Positions 8,857 through 17,719 of a stretch of 64,000 nt of DNA are shown in pieces. Origin of the DNA: Calothrix sp. CSU_2_0 (GTDB taxonomy: Bacteria; Cyanobacteriota; Cyanobacteriia; Cyanobacteriales; Nostocaceae); contig JAAUPE010000009.1 in NCBI GenBank assembly GCA_012034595.1, positions 1-64,000 on the forward strand, in the 5' to 3' direction. A model generated the notes under the pieces. It was not told the DNA's origin. It did not search any database and worked only from the letters and a program-made list of their open reading frames with translations. Made by a program: the position numbers and the translations under genes. Within the stretch, counting starts at the first letter, position 1. Each line of letters opens with the position of its first letter.

Positions 8857-11493
8857 TTATAAACTTGTCCTCAACTGTACTCCAAAGGTAAAAGGATCAC
8901 CAAACCCAACGGTTGGAATTGGGGGTGGAAAGAAAAATCCAGAGGTAATATAACGGGTGTCAAACAAGTTATTTCCATACAAATAAACACCAGTTTTTTC
9001 CCATTCATAACCAATTCTGGCATTGACAACTGCATAAGGTTCTTGCTTAATTTGGTTGTCATCATCAAAATAAGTTAAACCATAACCACGTAATTCTGCA
9101 CGGGCAAATATACCCCCAGAACTACGATATTGAGCAGCTAAATTGTAGGTAAATTGAGGTGCTAGGGGAACTCGATTATCACTCAAGTCTACACCAGTAT
9201 CACTATTCAAATAATTTTTATATCTACTGTCTACATAACCAATTGAAGCAATTAAATCGAGTCCTTTGGTGGGTTTAGCAGTCAATTCAAATTCAACACC
9301 AGTTGCTTTGAGGTCAACATTATTCACACGTTCAAAAAAGCCGCTTCCATCAAATTGCAAAACTTGATAGTTATTGACATCGTTATGAAAAATAGATAGA
9401 TTTGCCAGCAAACGGTCATCCAACCAAGCAGACTTTAAACCTACTTCATAGCTCCAGGTTTTTTCTTCCCCAAATCTCAGCGTAGATGGACTATTTGCAA
9501 GATAATTCAATCCACTTGGTCTATAACCTTTTGCAATAGTTGCATAAGCCATAACATTGGGATTGAATTGATATTTCAAACCAAAACGAGGAATAAATTC
9601 ATCGCTACTGCTCTTTTCGTCTTGAAATGCTGGACGTAGGGGAGTTAAGCTACCATTTGCACTCACGGACTCATAGGTGCTATCAGAATATGCTGTACTG
9701 GATTCGTAGCGCAAACCCGCAAATAACGTTAATGGATTAATTGGTTTGTAATCTACCTGTCCAAACACCGCGTATGTTTGACGACTATCATCTCCAGTTC
9801 GTCGAAATCTCCCAAATCCCAAAAACTCGGCTTGAGAATCATCAACAACAAAACTACGAGACTCATAGTAAGCACCTAATAACCATTGAAAACGATCAGC
9901 AGTTTCTGGTGATTGTAATCGTAACTCCTGTGTCCACAATGTCGAACTAATATCATCAATATACTGTACACCTATATCTCCAGGAACAATGTTTTCCTGG
10001 GTAGTGAAACGACGTGCAGTAATGGATGTTGCTCGGAAAGCATCACCGTTGTAGCCAATTTTGAAAGCTTGCGTATTTGTACTTAGCTTATTGAAACCTT
10101 CAACCTGTAAATTAACTTTGAATGGATCAGGTGCATCCCGTCGGTTATAAGTAGGATTACCGTCATTTGTAAAGGTATTGTAACTATTAAAACTTATCTT
10201 CCAATCAGGTGTGGGTGTCCATAAAAGTTGGGCTTTTGCAGCGATACGCGATCGCTCTCCAATTGTATTGCCTGTGGCTAGGTTCTCAATAAACCCATCC
10301 TGGGATTTGCTAAACCCAGAAATCCGCAATGCGAGTTTATCGTCAACTAAAGCATCGTTGAGGGAAAATTGCAATTCGCGGCTATCATATTTACCGTAAC
10401 CAACGGCAAATTTCACTTCTGGTTTTGGTGTTGCTTCACGGGAGATAATATTTACTACCCCACCAGAACTATTACGTCCATAAAGGGTACTTTGGGGACC
10501 TCGCAGCACTTCTACCCTTTCTAAATCAGTCAAAGCTAGGTCTAGGAAACCATTGTAGTCAACCGGAACATCATCAATATAAAAGGCTACACTATCTTGA
10601 GCAGTTAAAAAATTCTGGTTATTTAAACCCCGGATACTGTAGTAACTAAACTCCGTACCACCCGCAGATGTGGGGAAAAAGTTAAAGTTCGGTGTTTGAT
10701 TAGCAATGTCAATTAAGGAATTTATTTGAGCATCTTCGATTTGCTGTCGGGGAATCACTGTTAAACTAAAAGGTACATCCTGTGCATCTTCCGGTCGTTT
10801 TTGTGCGGTAACGGTAAGTTCGATATCTGCTTTCTCTGGTGAAGACAAACTTAAAGTTAAACCATTAGTTGTGTTGACTACTTTTGCATTTGGTAAACCA
10901 GAAGTCCCTGTCACCATCACTCTAACTTTGTTATTTGACTCAATTTGGGTGACTGTGATTGCTGCGATTCCATCTGCTGGTTTATCAGCAAGAAATTCTT
11001 TCCCAGATGGTAATGCTAAAACTGCATTATTGATGTCTGCAATATATGTATTCCCATCATTGAGGGTATCAGCAATTTGTAGCGTACCATTGGGAGTTTC
11101 TAAAACAATTTCCACACCATCAGATGTTGGCTTGAGTTTGACTGCTGTGATTTGGGTATTTATTTGATTATTTTCTGGTGTTTGTCCCGACTGTACCAAC
11201 AAATCCTTGGCTGTTGTGCTGGGAATCTGAATATCACTTAATTGGGTTATATTTGATGTTGGTGTTTGGGTATTTAATGTGAGTGCGTAGCTTGTGCGAC
11301 GTAGCTTGCCCGACGCAAGTCGTAAGTCGTTTACATTGCTCTCATTACTAATGAAATTTAAAGTAGTATCATTTACTGTTTTTTCAGATGACGCTTGACT
11401 AACTTCTGCTGAGACACTCTGAGATGTAAGTAAATATATTGTGCTGACAATACCAATGCGTACACTAACATACACAAAATCATTAAATTTCAA
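8857..11493 (-). CDS. Second TonB-dependent receptor with AMIN-like domain
   Basis: The receptor is about 878 residues long. I prefer a TTG start at 11493 because AGGAGA lies just upstream and it gives a clean signal peptide (MKFNDFVYV...SVSA). An AMIN-like domain (about 115-220, KPTSDGVEIVLETPNG) precedes a plug (AQDVPFSLTVIPRQQIEDAQ, VEVLRGPQSTLYGRNSSGGVVNI) and a barrel ending FTFGVQLRTSL. The barrel looks closer to FyuA/FepA-like or vitamin-type receptors than to FhuA, so the ligand may differ from the first receptor. A small palindromic repeat (11281-11330) is inserted in frame before the AMIN-like domain. It is convergent with the ABC operon. A copy of the 19-bp motif sits 115 bases upstream of the start. 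Confidence 0.88.
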   Translation of the reverse strand: MKFNDFVYVSVRIGIVSTIYLLTSQSVSAEVSQASSEKTVNDTTLNFISNESNVNDLRLASGKLRRTSYALTLNTQTPTSNITQLSDIQIPSTTAKDLLVQSGQTPENNQINTQITAVKLKPTSDGVEIVLETPNGTLQIADTLNDGNTYIADINNAVLALPSGKEFLADKPADGIAAITVTQIESNNKVRVMVTGTSGLPNAKVVNTTNGLTLSLSSPEKADIELTVTAQKRPEDAQDVPFSLTVIPRQQIEDAQINSLIDIANQTPNFNFFPTSAGGTEFSYYSIRGLNNQNFLTAQDSVAFYIDDVPVDYNGFLDLALTDLERVEVLRGPQSTLYGRNSSGGVVNIISREATPKPEVKFAVGYGKYDSRELQFSLNDALVDDKLALRISGFSKSQDGFIENLATGNTIGERSRIAAKAQLLWTPTPDWKISFNSYNTFTNDGNPTYNRRDAPDPFKVNLQVEGFNKLSTNTQAFKIGYNGDAFRATSITARRFTTQENIVPGDIGVQYIDDISSTLWTQELRLQSPETADRFQWLLGAYYESRSFVVDDSQAEFLGFGRFRRTGDDSRQTYAVFGQVDYKPINPLTLFAGLRYESSTAYSDSTYESVSANGSLTPLRPAFQDEKSSSDEFIPRFGLKYQFNPNVMAYATIAKGYRPSGLNYLANSPSTLRFGEEKTWSYEVGLKSAWLDDRLLANLSIFHNDVNNYQVLQFDGSGFFERVNNVDLKATGVEFELTAKPTKGLDLIASIGYVDSRYKNYLNSDTGVDLSDNRVPLAPQFTYNLAAQYRSSGGIFARAELRGYGLTYFDDDNQIKQEPYAVVNARIGYEWEKTGVYLYGNNLFDTRYITSGFFFPPPIPTVGFGDPFTFGVQLRTSL

Positions 11494-11607
11494 AGCATCT
11501 TCTCCTACACCACTTGAAAACCACACCAATAGCTAAAACTCAGAGTCCAACAGCCAATGATGCACGCAGAAACTAAGTAAATATTGTTTACTAAATTCTT
11601 TCCGTGT

Positions 11608-11626
11608 GTCAAAAGACAGCCTGTCA
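11608..11626 (-). promoter_or_regulatory. Putative BlaI-type operator upstream of receptor 2
   Basis: On the minus strand this reads TGACAGGCTGTCTTTTGAC, a full match to the shared motif. The last bases extend to TTGACA, a perfect -35. It is placed to control the minus-strand receptor gene starting at 11493. The stretch from here to 11760 holds no gene I can support. Confidence 0.65.
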
Positions 11627-11780
11627 TATAATCTAGCGTTCTAACCGATTCCTTCTGCCTTTCTGCGGTAAACTCTATTTTTATGGAATTAAGCAATGGT
11701 TTGTTAACGCGATCGCTAAATTAAGCCAAATTAATTATAAATTACATCTAAAATATACCGAGGGATTTCGATAATTAGCT

Positions 11781-12680
11781 TCACGCTTGTAAGTGATGAT
11801 GAAGTGGTATAGTCGCTAATGGTGAAAATGCCAAAATCAACCAAATCCACAACCACCAATTAGGAGCAAGTAAATCCTCTGGTTCTTTTAATAGTGCTTC
11901 TATTCTCTCAACAAAAAGATTTTGAGATGTAGAATTGAATGCTCCACAAGCTATAGGTGATACTAGGATTGGTTTGGTGACAACTGTTAATAAAGATTCA
12001 GCTAAAATGAGTGAATCTACATGATTTATAGCCCAACGATCGGCACGTAATTCTCGTAAAGCCAGAAGCTCTGAATACAAAACATTAGTATTTGGCAACC
12101 AAGCAGTACAGTCACGTATCCAACCTAGCCAGAAAAACCAGAAAGTATCTTGGTAGTGATAATGTGCTTGTTCGTGCAAGAGTACAGCTTCTAAATGCTC
12201 TCGATCCAAAAGCTGTAATAATCCTTCGCTGACTACCAATTTAGGGTGATAAAATCCGACTTGAGCGATGAATATATCGGAAATATTGAGAAGATGGGCA
12301 GAAAATCCTTCTAAGTCGATTTGGGGGTAATTATTAATTTTTTTCAGGAGATAATTAGCATCAAGTGTCGATATCAATAATTTCACTATTACCCAAAAGC
12401 AAAAACCCAAAGCAATACCTAGCTCCTTCGGAGCGGCTTCGCCAACGGCAAGCTTTGCTAACCCATAAGCGAACCATCCGTCCCAAAATCTAACGATGTG
12501 TCCTTGTGACTCCATACACACGACTGCAACTGAAGTTGTGAGCAAAAGTAAGGGAGGAAACAGAAATAATGCGATCGCACGTTGCCAACGTTCACTCCAA
12601 CTTCCCCCTGATGCAGAGTATTTTGTCCTGATGTAGTAGGAACAGACCACAGCTACGACCATCATAACTAAGTGCATCAC
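11781..12680 (-). CDS. BlaR1/MecR1-type M56 membrane metalloprotease (PetP-like)
   Basis: This 299-residue protein has hydrophobic segments near 1-17, 35-56, 88-106 and 275-292 and a cytoplasmic zinc-protease site HEQAH (residues 169-173), preceded by VVSEGLLQLLDREHLEAVLLHE. It lacks a penicillin-binding sensor domain, unlike staphylococcal BlaR1. It overlaps the blaI-type gene by 4 bases, so the pair is translated together. In Synechocystis the BlaI/BlaR pair PetR/PetP senses copper, PetP controlling PetR abundance. By analogy this protease should cleave the adjacent repressor. Residues about 74-88 (AKLAVGEAAPKEL) are encoded by an in-frame palindromic repeat (12421-12470) next to a membrane segment. 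Confidence 0.85.
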   Translation of the reverse strand: MMHLVMMVVAVVCSYYIRTKYSASGGSWSERWQRAIALFLFPPLLLLTTSVAVVCMESQGHIVRFWDGWFAYGLAKLAVGEAAPKELGIALGFCFWVIVKLLISTLDANYLLKKINNYPQIDLEGFSAHLLNISDIFIAQVGFYHPKLVVSEGLLQLLDREHLEAVLLHEQAHYHYQDTFWFFWLGWIRDCTAWLPNTNVLYSELLALRELRADRWAINHVDSLILAESLLTVVTKPILVSPIACGAFNSTSQNLFVERIEALLKEPEDLLAPNWWLWIWLILAFSPLATIPLHHHLQA

Positions 12681-13099
12681 TTTGAGTCCTCCCTAGCTTT
12701 TCTAGCTGCTTCTACCAGTTTAGCGATCGCATTTATTTGCTCGCAGGTTGCTTCATCTAGATGGTCAGCAAAAGCTGCGACAATATCGGGATTACCCACT
12801 TCTAGGAATTTCTGCAATTCTTCATGAACTTGTAATATCTGCGCTTCTTCACGGGAGATCAAAGGTTGCCAAGAATGTTGGTGATTTGTTGTATCGGATA
12901 CTAGCCAACCTTTTTTAGTTAAGCGATCAAGTATGGTTGCAACTGAAGAATAGGTTAATTCCCGTTCTGGATCAGTCATTATACGTTCATATATTTCTCT
13001 AGCTGTGGCAACACCTAGCGAAAAAACTATATCTAAGATTTCTGCCTCTAATTTACCTAATTTCAGTTTTTTGGGACGGTGATTTGGCAAAGGATTCAT
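12677..13099 (-). CDS. BlaI/MecI/CopY-family transcriptional repressor (PetR-like)
   Basis: This 140-residue regulator has the family's winged helix (LGKLEAEILDIVFSLGVATAREIYERI, then TYSSVATILDRLTKKGWL) and a C-terminal dimerisation helix pair (about 85-135). It is the first gene of a two-gene unit with the M56 protease. Such regulators bind short inverted repeats such as TACA/TGTA or GACA/TGTC and are inactivated by proteolysis or copper. The GACA-N3-TGTC motif found before five neighbouring transcription units fits its expected site, and a relaxed copy lies 134 bases upstream of its own start. Copper as the signal is inferred from Synechocystis PetR/PetP and from the target genes. Confidence 0.88.
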   Translation of the reverse strand: MNPLPNHRPKKLKLGKLEAEILDIVFSLGVATAREIYERIMTDPERELTYSSVATILDRLTKKGWLVSDTTNHQHSWQPLISREEAQILQVHEELQKFLEVGNPDIVAAFADHLDEATCEQINAIAKLVEAARKAREDSK

Positions 13100-13210
13100 T
13101 TCTTTATGTATTTGTATGAGATTTCCTAGAGTGAATTAATAGTTGAGTAGTTTTTCCAAAAACATTCTTTAATAAATCAAATTTTACTATTTTTTTGTCT
13201 CATTAGTTAT

Positions 13211-13251
13211 GACGCTAAGTCATATTTAGATATGACTTAGTGTCTTTTTAC
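13211..13251. promoter_or_regulatory. 15-bp hairpin containing a relaxed copy of the operator motif
   Basis: Arms GACGCTAAGTCATAT (13211-13225) and ATATGACTTAGTGTC (13230-13244) pair with a single G-T wobble. Plus-strand positions 13233-13251 read TGACTTAGTGTCTTTTTAC, which differs from the shared 19-bp consensus at two defined positions. A T-run follows on the plus strand only. It lies between the collapsed cyd locus and the blaI-type gene and could be an autoregulatory operator, a terminator, or both. Confidence 0.45.
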
Positions 13252-13302
13252 ATTCGCTTGAATATATGGTCTGATAACCAGATATATATTCGTTTTTAGT
13301 TT

Positions 13303-13475
13303 TTATTCTCCATAATGACTGCTCACAACCTTACCTCTAAAAACTCGATAAAGGTAAGCATTGTAAAATAGTATGATTGGGATAAAAAAGCCCATGAATG
13401 TAATCATCAAGACTTGAGAACTAAGAGAAGAAGAAGCTTCAAAGATCGTAATTTTCATCGGAATTATGTAGGGAC
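13303..13475 (-). pseudogene. cydB: 3' remnant of cydB (bd oxidase subunit II)
   Basis: Only the last 55 or so codons of a CydB-like protein remain. The frame runs CPYIIPMKITIFEASS, then IPIILFYNAYLYRVFRGKV, matching the C-terminal membrane helix and tail of cytochrome bd subunit II. Everything before it (normally about 290 residues) is absent, and the sequence runs directly and out of frame into the end of cydA. There is no start codon or ribosome site of its own. It is decayed as written. Confidence 0.8.
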
Positions 13476-14714
13476 AGGTAAATGGGAAACTGCATCCACA
13501 GTCCGAATTTGTCCGTATACAGTCCAAGGTTGTCTTCCCACTTCTCGTACGATCCAACCAGACTCAACAGCGATATATCCTAAAGGTGCAGCAAATATCC
13601 AAGCACGCATTAACCAACGTTGTTTAGTGATATTTTCCACCGAAAGTTGACCTCGTAACCATTGAATAACACTCAACAACATTAATCCAAAGAAAAAGAA
13701 ACCAATTCCGATCATGATACGAAAAGTGTAGAAAATAAGACTAATAGCATGAGGTCTATCTTCTGGTTTCCATTCTTTCAATCCCATGACTGGTTCAGAA
13801 AGATTAGGTTTCATTTCTAAAATGTAACCTAAAGCATTAGGAACATTTACTTCCCAATGATTTTTTTCTGCATTTATATTGGGTGCGGCTAATACAGTCC
13901 AATGTGCTGATTTTCCTGCGGGAATTGTATCCCAAATTGCTTCCATTGCAGCTAATTTTGTTGGCTGATTGTGATAGACTTCTTCACCACTAATATGACC
14001 AACAAAAAGTTGTAGAGGAGTAACAATAACGGCTAAAGCAAGAGCTAATTTGAGAGATTTACTGAAAAAATCTGCATAGCGATTTTTGAGAATATACCAA
14101 GCACTTATTCCTCCAATTACAAATAGTGCAGTTTCCAAAATAGCCAAAACCATGTGAAACCAACTATTCAATGCTGCGGGATTGAGAATTGCTTGCATAA
14201 AATCATTAACGATAAATTTACCGTTAACCATTTCTGCACCAGCAGGAGTTTGCATCCAAGAATTAGCAACAATAATCCAGAAAGAAGATAGACTTGCACC
14301 AATAAACACCATGATTGTGGAAAATAGATGTAACCAAGCTGGTACACGATTCCAACCAAATATCATGATGCCTAAAAAAGCCGCTTCTAACATAAATGCC
14401 ATCGTGCCTTCAAAGCCTAAAATAGTGCCAAAAAAGTCACCGACAGCTACAGAAAATGGTGCCCAATTTGCGCCAAATTCAAATTCTAAAGCAACTCCAG
14501 ATGCAACTCCACAACCAAAATTGAGGATGTAGATTTTAGACCAAAAACGAGCATGACGATAATAGTCAGGATTCTTAGTTAGTAACCACAAAATCTCAAC
14601 AGCAACTAAATATCCTGCCATCCCAATTGTTAAGACTGGCCAGAGCATATGAAACACGCTGGTTAAGGCAAATTGTATGCGCGACAAAATGATAGGGTCT
14701 GATAAAAATCCCAT
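13464..14714 (-). pseudogene. cydA: Cytochrome bd / cyanide-insensitive oxidase subunit I, C-terminus lost
   Basis: The 416-residue open frame starts with MGFLSDPIILSRIQFALTS, the CydA N-terminus including the His of helix I. It keeps the later heme-ligand regions and GWIVREVGRQPWTVYGQIRT, a hallmark near the end of bd subunit I. Family members continue for about 50 more residues with a last membrane helix. Here the frame ends at VSHLPVPT and joins cydB codons, so a deletion of roughly 1 kb removed the end of cydA and most of cydB. Bd oxidases reduce oxygen with quinol and use no copper, which fits the copper-type operator copy 89 bases upstream. The enzyme should be non-functional unless this is an assembly error. 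Confidence 0.85.
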
Positions 14715-14802
14715 AGAGACCTTTGTGTGTGAAGAGAAATTTACAGGGCAATTGATTGTAGATATAGCCCATATTTCTATTTATTACTTTTTTTATCTTT
14801 TT

Positions 14803-14821
14803 GTCAAAAGACAATTTGTCA
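14803..14821 (-). promoter_or_regulatory. Putative BlaI-type operator upstream of cydA
   Basis: The minus strand reads TGACAAATTGTCTTTTGAC and runs into TTGACA, a perfect -35. TAATAA follows 15 bases later as a possible -10. It is the closest promoter-like sequence to the cydA start at 14714 and matches the consensus at every defined position. Confidence 0.65.
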
Positions 14822-15300
14822 GAGCGAAAAAATCTATTTTTAATTTTAATTTTGTATCTAAATATTCAAATATTTTTATCTTAAAAAAATTATGTTACCG
14901 ATAACACTATTGATATTTGATGATCGCAAATCTTACCTTGCTTGTGTAATCTAATTAATAAAATGCAGCTATTGAAATCACATAAAAAATCAACCATAGC
15001 TTATACAATTAGCTATTTATAAAAATTCTGTAGAAGATGTATCAAAAAAATTCCTTTTTCATTGTTAATGGAAAATATGCTGTAGATAGGATTTAAACGT
15101 AACAACATTAAAAAACAAGTAATAAGTAATGAATCATAAGTACGTTTTGTAACGAGGATTTTACCCCGACACAAAACAAGCTGTCTGTAGAGATAAGGGA
15201 ATTAACCCCCAGACTTTGTTAAAAAAATATTAAATTTGCAATTGACAAAATTAATCAGAATTTTTAATTTTAACCTTTGATGAGTTGTACTTTGAGAGTC
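14822..15300. other. AT-rich divergent intergenic region
   Basis: About 480 bases between the cydA and ccoN promoters. The sequence is very AT-rich and contains no convincing reading frame or RNA. Both flanks carry the same 19-bp operator motif in divergent orientation, so the region holds two separately controlled promoters. Confidence 0.5.
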
Positions 15301-15319
15301 TGACAAGCTGTCTTTTGAC
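15301..15319 (+). promoter_or_regulatory. Putative BlaI-type operator upstream of ccoN
   Basis: TGACAAGCTGTCTTTTGAC matches the consensus fully. TTGACG (15315-15320) can serve as -35 and TATAGT (15341-15346) as -10, though the 20-base spacing is long. The ccoN start is 118 bases downstream. Confidence 0.65.
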
Positions 15320-15437
15320 GTTTAAAAAAATATAGGCGAGTATAGTAAAGTTTTAGCCAAGATTAAACATCTTATTTGACTGGATTAGAAAAGAAAGCTA
15401 GTAAATATACCGTTGTCAAAATATATATAAAAGAAGC

Positions 15438-16877
15438 ATGACAATTTTAACTCCAGATAGTTCAGTAAATATTAAGAACAAACAGGAAAAATTAATACTT
15501 TCTTTACCACTTGATAAACCAGATCATGCAGCACAAGTATGGCTTTATTCTGGTTTGTTTTGGATGGTAATCACAATGCTCATTGGTTTAGTTGAAGCGA
15601 TTAAGCTATTCTATCCTGAGTTTTGGCAAGGAGTTCCAGCCTTAGCTTACGGCAGATTGCGTCCTGTACATATCAATATCGGCGTGTTTGGCTTTATGTC
15701 AATGGGTTATTTGGGTGCAGCATTTTACATGGTTCCTCGTCTTACCCAAGCACCATTATTTTCTGAACGATTGGGAACCCTGACAGCTTGGGGATGGAAT
15801 TTTAATTTGTTGGGTGGATGTTTAGGCATTCTGATGGGGTTTAGCAAAGGGCAAGAATATACGGAAATTCCTTTTCCCTTTGACATGATAATTTGCCTTT
15901 TAGAAATTGCGATCGCCGGAAATTTATTTTCCACTGTTGTCTTGAGGAGGGAAAGAAGACTGTATGTATCTTTGTGGTATATCTTACTAGCAATTATTCC
16001 TTTTCCAATTTACTACACCTTGGGAAATGCCAATAAATTCCGGGGAATCGAAGATGCGATCGTGAACTGGTTTTATAGTCACAATTTATTTGGAATTTGG
16101 TTAACCACATTAGGTTTAGCAACACTCTACTATATCGTTCCTAAACAAGTTCAAAAACCACTTTATAGTCATGCAATTTCCTTTGTAGGGTTTTGGACAT
16201 TGGCTGCTTTTTATCCCTGGAATGGGGGTCATCACGTAATTTGGGGACCTGTTCCTATGTGGGTAATGTCTGCCTCTGTAACAGCATCTTTGGCAATGTT
16301 TATTCCTGTATTTGCCACTTTTGTTAACTTCGGATGGACAGCATGGGGGACTTGGGATATTGCCAAAAAAGATATCGGATATCGCTTTAGTTTACTTGCC
16401 TATTGTAGCTATGTAGCAGCTTCTTTATGGGGCTGTACTTTAGCTGTAATGTCTTTAAATGCGACTTTGCATTTTACAAATATGACTATTGCCCATGTAC
16501 ACATGGGATTTTTGGGTTTTGGCGTGTCGGGATTAGCAGCATTTATATATTTCTATGTAGAAAAATCTCGCAAACTTAAATATTCTCAAGCTTTGGCTGA
16601 ATGGCATTTTTGGTTAACAGTAGTTGGGGTTTTAGGTTACGTAGTTTCAATGGGTATTATTGGTTGGATTGAAGGTAATGAATGGGTTGCTGGTAATGCT
16701 ATTCAAGGAACAATGCTTTTGCGAAAGCCTTACAATATCGCCAGAGCAATTAGTGGTTTGATTTTGATAATTGGTCAATTGTTATTTGCATTTAATGTTT
16801 GGAAAACAGTTTCTCCGAAAGCAAATATTATTGGAACTGAATCTGAGATGGTTTTAAATTCTCATACAAGTAATTAG
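15438..16877 (+). CDS. ccoN: cbb3-type cytochrome c oxidase subunit I
   Basis: This 479-residue, 12-helix heme-copper oxidase subunit of the C family has low-spin heme His in RPVHINIGVFGF (H78), CuB His in YSHNLFGIW (H215) and GGHHVIWGPVP (H265/H266), the helix-VII active-site Tyr in FYPWNGG (Y259), and heme His in IAHVHMGFLG (H353/H355). No NorB-type glutamates were obvious. It heads an operon with ccoO, a CcoS-like gene and a stress-protein gene. CcoN reduces oxygen at a heme b3-CuB centre, so it needs copper. cbb3 oxidases are uncommon in cyanobacteria, whose usual oxidases are aa3-type, ARTO and bd. Confidence 0.9.
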   Translation: MTILTPDSSVNIKNKQEKLILSLPLDKPDHAAQVWLYSGLFWMVITMLIGLVEAIKLFYPEFWQGVPALAYGRLRPVHINIGVFGFMSMGYLGAAFYMVPRLTQAPLFSERLGTLTAWGWNFNLLGGCLGILMGFSKGQEYTEIPFPFDMIICLLEIAIAGNLFSTVVLRRERRLYVSLWYILLAIIPFPIYYTLGNANKFRGIEDAIVNWFYSHNLFGIWLTTLGLATLYYIVPKQVQKPLYSHAISFVGFWTLAAFYPWNGGHHVIWGPVPMWVMSASVTASLAMFIPVFATFVNFGWTAWGTWDIAKKDIGYRFSLLAYCSYVAASLWGCTLAVMSLNATLHFTNMTIAHVHMGFLGFGVSGLAAFIYFYVEKSRKLKYSQALAEWHFWLTVVGVLGYVVSMGIIGWIEGNEWVAGNAIQGTMLLRKPYNIARAISGLILIIGQLLFAFNVWKTVSPKANIIGTESEMVLNSHTSN

Positions 16878-16926
16878 GTAGTTAGACGGGAACATTCATT
16901 AATACAAATTCATCAATTCAATAACC

Positions 16927-17475
16927 ATGAGATTTATTCGGACATTTCCAATTATTATTGGGCTATCTATTCTTTTCGGATTAGCATTTAGTGGTTTAGC
17001 TGTTCTTCCAGCATTTACTCCATCTGTAACCAAACCTAGTCCAGGTTTGGTTGCTTACAGTCCCTCAGAACTTCGAGGAAGACATATTTACGTTCGTGAG
17101 GGTTGTGTTTATTGTCATTCCCAACAAGTACGAAATGTTGCTGCTGATTCGGGGATGGTGGATGCTTTTGGAGCATCTAAAGCTGGAGATTACTATTATG
17201 ATCAACCTCATTTATTGGGGACAATGCGTCAAGGACCTGATTTATCAAATGAGGGGAGAATTTGGCGTAAAGATATAGGAGAACCAGCGAGAGAATATTT
17301 GATTGGACATTTTATTAACCCTAGAAATTATAATCCAATGTCAATCATGCCTGCTTATGACTATCTCTCGAAGGAAGAATTATCTGATTTGACAGATTAT
17401 ATCCAATCTCTGGGAATATGGAAGGAGCAAGTGGGACAAATTAGTTCTCAAGTTGATTCTAAAGAGGCTTCATAA
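16927..17475 (+). CDS. ccoO: cbb3-type oxidase mono-heme cytochrome c subunit
   Basis: This 182-residue protein has an N-terminal membrane anchor (about 7-28) and one heme c site, CVYCH (60-64), in the family context HIYVREGCVYCHSQQVR. MSIMPAYDYLS supplies the likely axial Met. It passes electrons from periplasmic cytochrome c towards CcoN. It follows ccoN by 49 bases and overlaps the next gene at TAATG. No ccoP is present in this operon, so electron entry may use ccoO alone or a distant partner. Confidence 0.9.
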   Translation: MRFIRTFPIIIGLSILFGLAFSGLAVLPAFTPSVTKPSPGLVAYSPSELRGRHIYVREGCVYCHSQQVRNVAADSGMVDAFGASKAGDYYYDQPHLLGTMRQGPDLSNEGRIWRKDIGEPAREYLIGHFINPRNYNPMSIMPAYDYLSKEELSDLTDYIQSLGIWKEQVGQISSQVDSKEAS

Positions 17476-17717
17476 TGTTGATATTTAATTTATTGAATTT
17501 TCTATTGGCTGAGATGGATATGACGGAAAATACCCCACCTCATATACATGGTAGTTGGTTTGGTGTTGGTGATGGTACGGTGATTATGTGGCCTCTTGTA
17601 TGGACTTTACTCCCGATTGGCTTATTCGCCATAATTAGTTTAATTTGGGCGGCAAAAACGGGTCAGTTTCGTGATGTTGAGAAAATTGCCGAACGACAAT
17701 TAGAATTGGAGGATTAA
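17475..17717 (+). CDS. CcoS-like small membrane protein of the cbb3 operon
   Basis: This 80-residue protein has one clear membrane helix (about 35-58) and the tail IWAAKTGQFRDVEKIAERQLELED. That tail resembles the end of CcoS, where a helix is followed by SGQFDDLEGPA and acidic residues. CcoS is required for cofactor insertion into cbb3 oxidase. The position directly after ccoO (overlapping start) supports an assembly or small-subunit role. A CcoQ-like subunit is the alternative. The N-terminus with HIHGSWFGVGDG is not typical of either. Confidence 0.6.
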   Translation: MLIFNLLNFLLAEMDMTENTPPHIHGSWFGVGDGTVIMWPLVWTLLPIGLFAIISLIWAAKTGQFRDVEKIAERQLELED

Positions 17718-17719
17718 AG

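Noticed and set aside
15438-16877. Nitric oxide reductase NorB instead of CcoN
   Set aside because: The next gene is a CcoO-type mono-heme cytochrome and then a CcoS-like protein, and the helix-VII Tyr before His-His is typical of cbb3 oxidases.
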